Below are positions 5,030 to 5,299 of a DNA stretch of 5,299 bases, one piece after another (the stretch's first letter is position 1; each line of letters starts with the position of its first letter). The notes under the pieces were generated by a model. The model had not been told where the DNA came from, searched no databases, and saw only the letters and a list, made by a program, of their open reading frames with translations. Made by a program: the position numbers and the translations under genes. This DNA comes from Candidatus Njordarchaeota archaeon. Its GTDB lineage: Archaea; Asgardarchaeota; Njordarchaeia; Njordarchaeales; Njordarchaeaceae. The DNA is taken from positions 1-5,299 of the forward strand of contig JAHKLG010000106.1 of NCBI GenBank assembly GCA_029856625.1, given 5' to 3'.

Positions 5030-5299
5030 GTAACCGATATATTTTAATGAAGAGATCATTAATGTTTTCTCCTGTTAAAGCGGATGTTTTTACGAAATAT
5101 TTAATTGGAAGGCCTATTTTTTGCGAAATTTTTTTCACATCTTCTTCATTAACCTGCTCTCCTAAGTCCTTCTTATTTCCTACTAGGATTATATGCACAT
5201 TTTCTAGGCCTCTTTTCTTAATCAATTCAGCCCATTTCTCAATTCTATCTAAAGAGGATTTATTAGATACGTCAAAGACGAGAACAATTACTCTAGCTC
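5022..5299 (-). CDS. Ras/Rab-like small GTPase, C-terminal part (5' end beyond window)
   Basis: The frame runs open from the right edge to the TAA at 5022-5024, giving the last 91 residues of a Ras-superfamily GTPase. It begins ARVIVLVFDVS, the strand after switch II (Rab-type GAxxxILVYDVT), then a helix SLDRIEKWAELIKK, strand NVHIILVGNKKD with the G4 guanine motif NKKD (5166-5177), and G5 as TSA in KTSALTGENINDLF (TSA at 5079-5087). The closing amphipathic helix ends IYRLLT. The P-loop, switch I and DxxG lie outside the window. There is no C-terminal cysteine for prenylation and no long tail, unlike eukaryotic Rabs and like many archaeal relatives. The TTG at 5223-5225 is internal, not a start. 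Such GTPases occur in several archaeal lineages and usually act as molecular switches, but the partner and process here are unknown. Confidence 0.88.
   Translation of the reverse strand, partial: ARVIVLVFDVSNKSSLDRIEKWAELIKKRGLENVHIILVGNKKDLGEQVNEEDVKKISQKIGLPIKYFVKTSALTGENINDLFIKIYRLLT

Overview
This window looks like part of a thermophilic archaeal chromosome, most likely from the TACK side (Thermoproteota, Korarchaeota or Bathyarchaeota-like). The signs are A/T-rich TATA-type promoters, AGA/AGG arginine and ATA isoleucine codons throughout, TTG/GTG start candidates, GGAGG-type ribosome sites, a family-4 iron-sulfur uracil-DNA glycosylase with a C-terminal PCNA-binding motif, and the end of a Ras/Rab-like small GTPase. 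I cannot name the species.

Layout from left to right: (1) the 3' part of pyrB (aspartate carbamoyltransferase), cut by the left edge; (2) directly behind it, same strand, an intact beta-CASP/RNase J-like metallo-beta-lactamase protein; (3) convergent to that, an unrecognised single-anchor membrane protein; (4) divergent from it, a uracil-DNA glycosylase; (5) convergent with 8 bp overlap, a polytopic membrane protein of unknown function; (6) a 291-bp divergent gap with a TATA box followed by a GC-rich patch (about 63% G+C against about 23% just upstream), probably a structured leader or small RNA; (7) a radical SAM activase of the NrdG/PflA type; (8) convergent, again with 8 bp overlap, the C-terminal half of a small GTPase that runs off the right edge.

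Apart from pyrB and the nuclease-like gene, the genes alternate in strand and are not a single operon. They cover pyrimidine synthesis, RNA turnover, uracil repair and (probably) anaerobic deoxynucleotide synthesis, so a loose nucleic-acid theme exists, but the arrangement does not prove cooperation. The part most worth following up is the leader at about 4135-4240. It has its own promoter, alternative base-pairings that include the ribosome site of the radical SAM gene, and a 24-codon ORF ending on the ATG of that gene. No complete new system can be claimed from this window.
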